From Gammaproteobacteria bacterium (GTDB taxonomy: Bacteria; Pseudomonadota; Gammaproteobacteria; Thiohalobacterales; Thiohalobacteraceae): DNA of 5,893 bases. The notes below the pieces were generated by a model that saw nothing but the letters and a program-made list of their open reading frames with translations, was not told the origin of the DNA and made no database searches. Below are positions 5,421 to 5,893 of the stretch, piece after piece (the stretch's first letter is position 1; each line of letters begins with the position of its first letter). The stretch lies in the NCBI GenBank assembly GCA_016214925.1, contig JACRMO010000231.1, forward strand, positions 1 to 5,893, in the 5' to 3' direction. A program made the translations under genes and the position numbers.

Positions 5421-5893
5421 TCAGCGAATTAGCAGGAACAGCGAGGCGCTTCCGCGCTGGATATTGAGCAGCAGGCCCGCTTCATTCTGTGCCTGGGCGG
5501 CTTGGGCCAGCTCGCGGGTGTTCTTGATGGGCGTCCGGTTGATTGACACCAGGAGGTCGCCGGGCTGCAGGCCGGTCTGGCTGACGGGAGAGCGGGGTTC
5601 GATTGCGCTGATCAGCACACCTTCGGTATGGCCATATTCGGGCATGCCTTCTTGGATATCGCTGAACCGAGCACCCGCCAGCTGCGGGTGCAATTTCGCG
5701 CCATCTAAAGCGGTGAGTTTAGGTTCCTGGATGACGGCACGGATGTGCTGGGGCTGGCCTCCACGCAGGATATCCAAAGTGACCGCTTCACCGACACGCA
5801 GCAGACCGACGCGATTGCGCACATCGGCGGAGGATTCGACGGTGCGGTCGTTGAACTTGAGAATGATATCGCCGACGCGCACGCCGGCGGCGG
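5421..5893 (-). CDS. degQ: Do-family (DegP/DegQ) periplasmic serine protease, C-terminal part (5' end missing)
   Basis: The frame stays open to the right edge (AAGVRVGDIILKFN), so the GTG at 5882 is internal and the start lies outside. The visible 157 or so residues cover the second half of PDZ1 (AGVRVGDIILKFNDRTV, then a helix and LDILRGGQPQHIRAVIQEP). A linker and PDZ2 follow (GVLISAIEPRSPVSQTGLQPGDLLVSINRTPI, with the ending LLLNIQRGSASLFLLIR). The ending corresponds to the NIxRG...(Y/F)LL(M/I)(Q/R) terminus of DegP and DegQ, and the presence of PDZ2 rules out DegS. These proteins degrade or refold damaged envelope proteins as oligomers. The trypsin-like domain with the His-Asp-Ser triad and the signal peptide are not in the window, so activity cannot be checked. 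DegP versus DegQ cannot be settled from the tail; the symbol follows the LLxR end and is tentative. Confidence 0.93.
   Translation of the reverse strand, partial: AAGVRVGDIILKFNDRTVESSADVRNRVGLLRVGEAVTLDILRGGQPQHIRAVIQEPKLTALDGAKLHPQLAGARFSDIQEGMPEYGHTEGVLISAIEPRSPVSQTGLQPGDLLVSINRTPIKNTRELAQAAQAQNEAGLLLNIQRGSASLFLLIR

Noticed and set aside
5880..5882. GTG as a true start of the protease gene, giving a small PDZ protein
   Set aside because: The frame continues to the right edge with AAG before VRVGDII, which is the middle of the first PDZ domain of Do-family proteases. A start here would split the domain.

Overview
The window is a 5.9-kb piece of a bacterial chromosome, moderately GC-rich, most likely from a Gammaproteobacterium or related Proteobacterium. 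This rests on family types only: a giant RTX protein with a type I secretion-style C-terminus, a Do-family (DegP/DegQ) protease, and a sigma70 promoter carrying an IscR-like operator. No marker gene fixes the genus.

Layout: (1) Positions 1-4737, plus strand, are one open frame, the 3' part of a very large RTX calcium-binding protein cut by the left edge. The visible 1578 residues alternate nonapeptide (GGxGxDxLx) arrays with haemolysin-type calcium-binding-related beta modules, one larger non-RTX insert, and a conserved C-terminal export region. (2) Positions 4738-4841 separate two convergent genes and hold a long imperfect palindrome built from GCAAAG units, probably a bidirectional terminator and possibly a dispersed repeat. 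(3) Positions 4842-5294, minus strand, encode a 150-residue dimeric alpha/beta-barrel protein of the antibiotic-biosynthesis-monooxygenase (ABM) type with a strong Shine-Dalgarno site. (4) Positions 5295-5420 contain its regulatory region: a near-consensus promoter, an IscR/Rrf2-type operator-like sequence over the -35 box and spacer, and a separate 8-bp inverted repeat just upstream. (5) Positions 5421-5893, minus strand, are the 3' end of a Do-family periplasmic serine protease gene cut by the right edge.

The genes do not form an obvious pathway. The RTX gene is a separate convergent unit with no type I secretion genes in view. The ABM gene lies downstream of the protease gene on the same strand but has its own promoter, so it is probably expressed independently. 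The observations most worth follow-up are the IscR-like control of the ABM gene, the ABM protein's partial resemblance to IsdG-type haem-degrading enzymes, the palindromic element, and the higher-order loop-and-repeat architecture of the RTX protein. I see no clearly new multi-gene system here.
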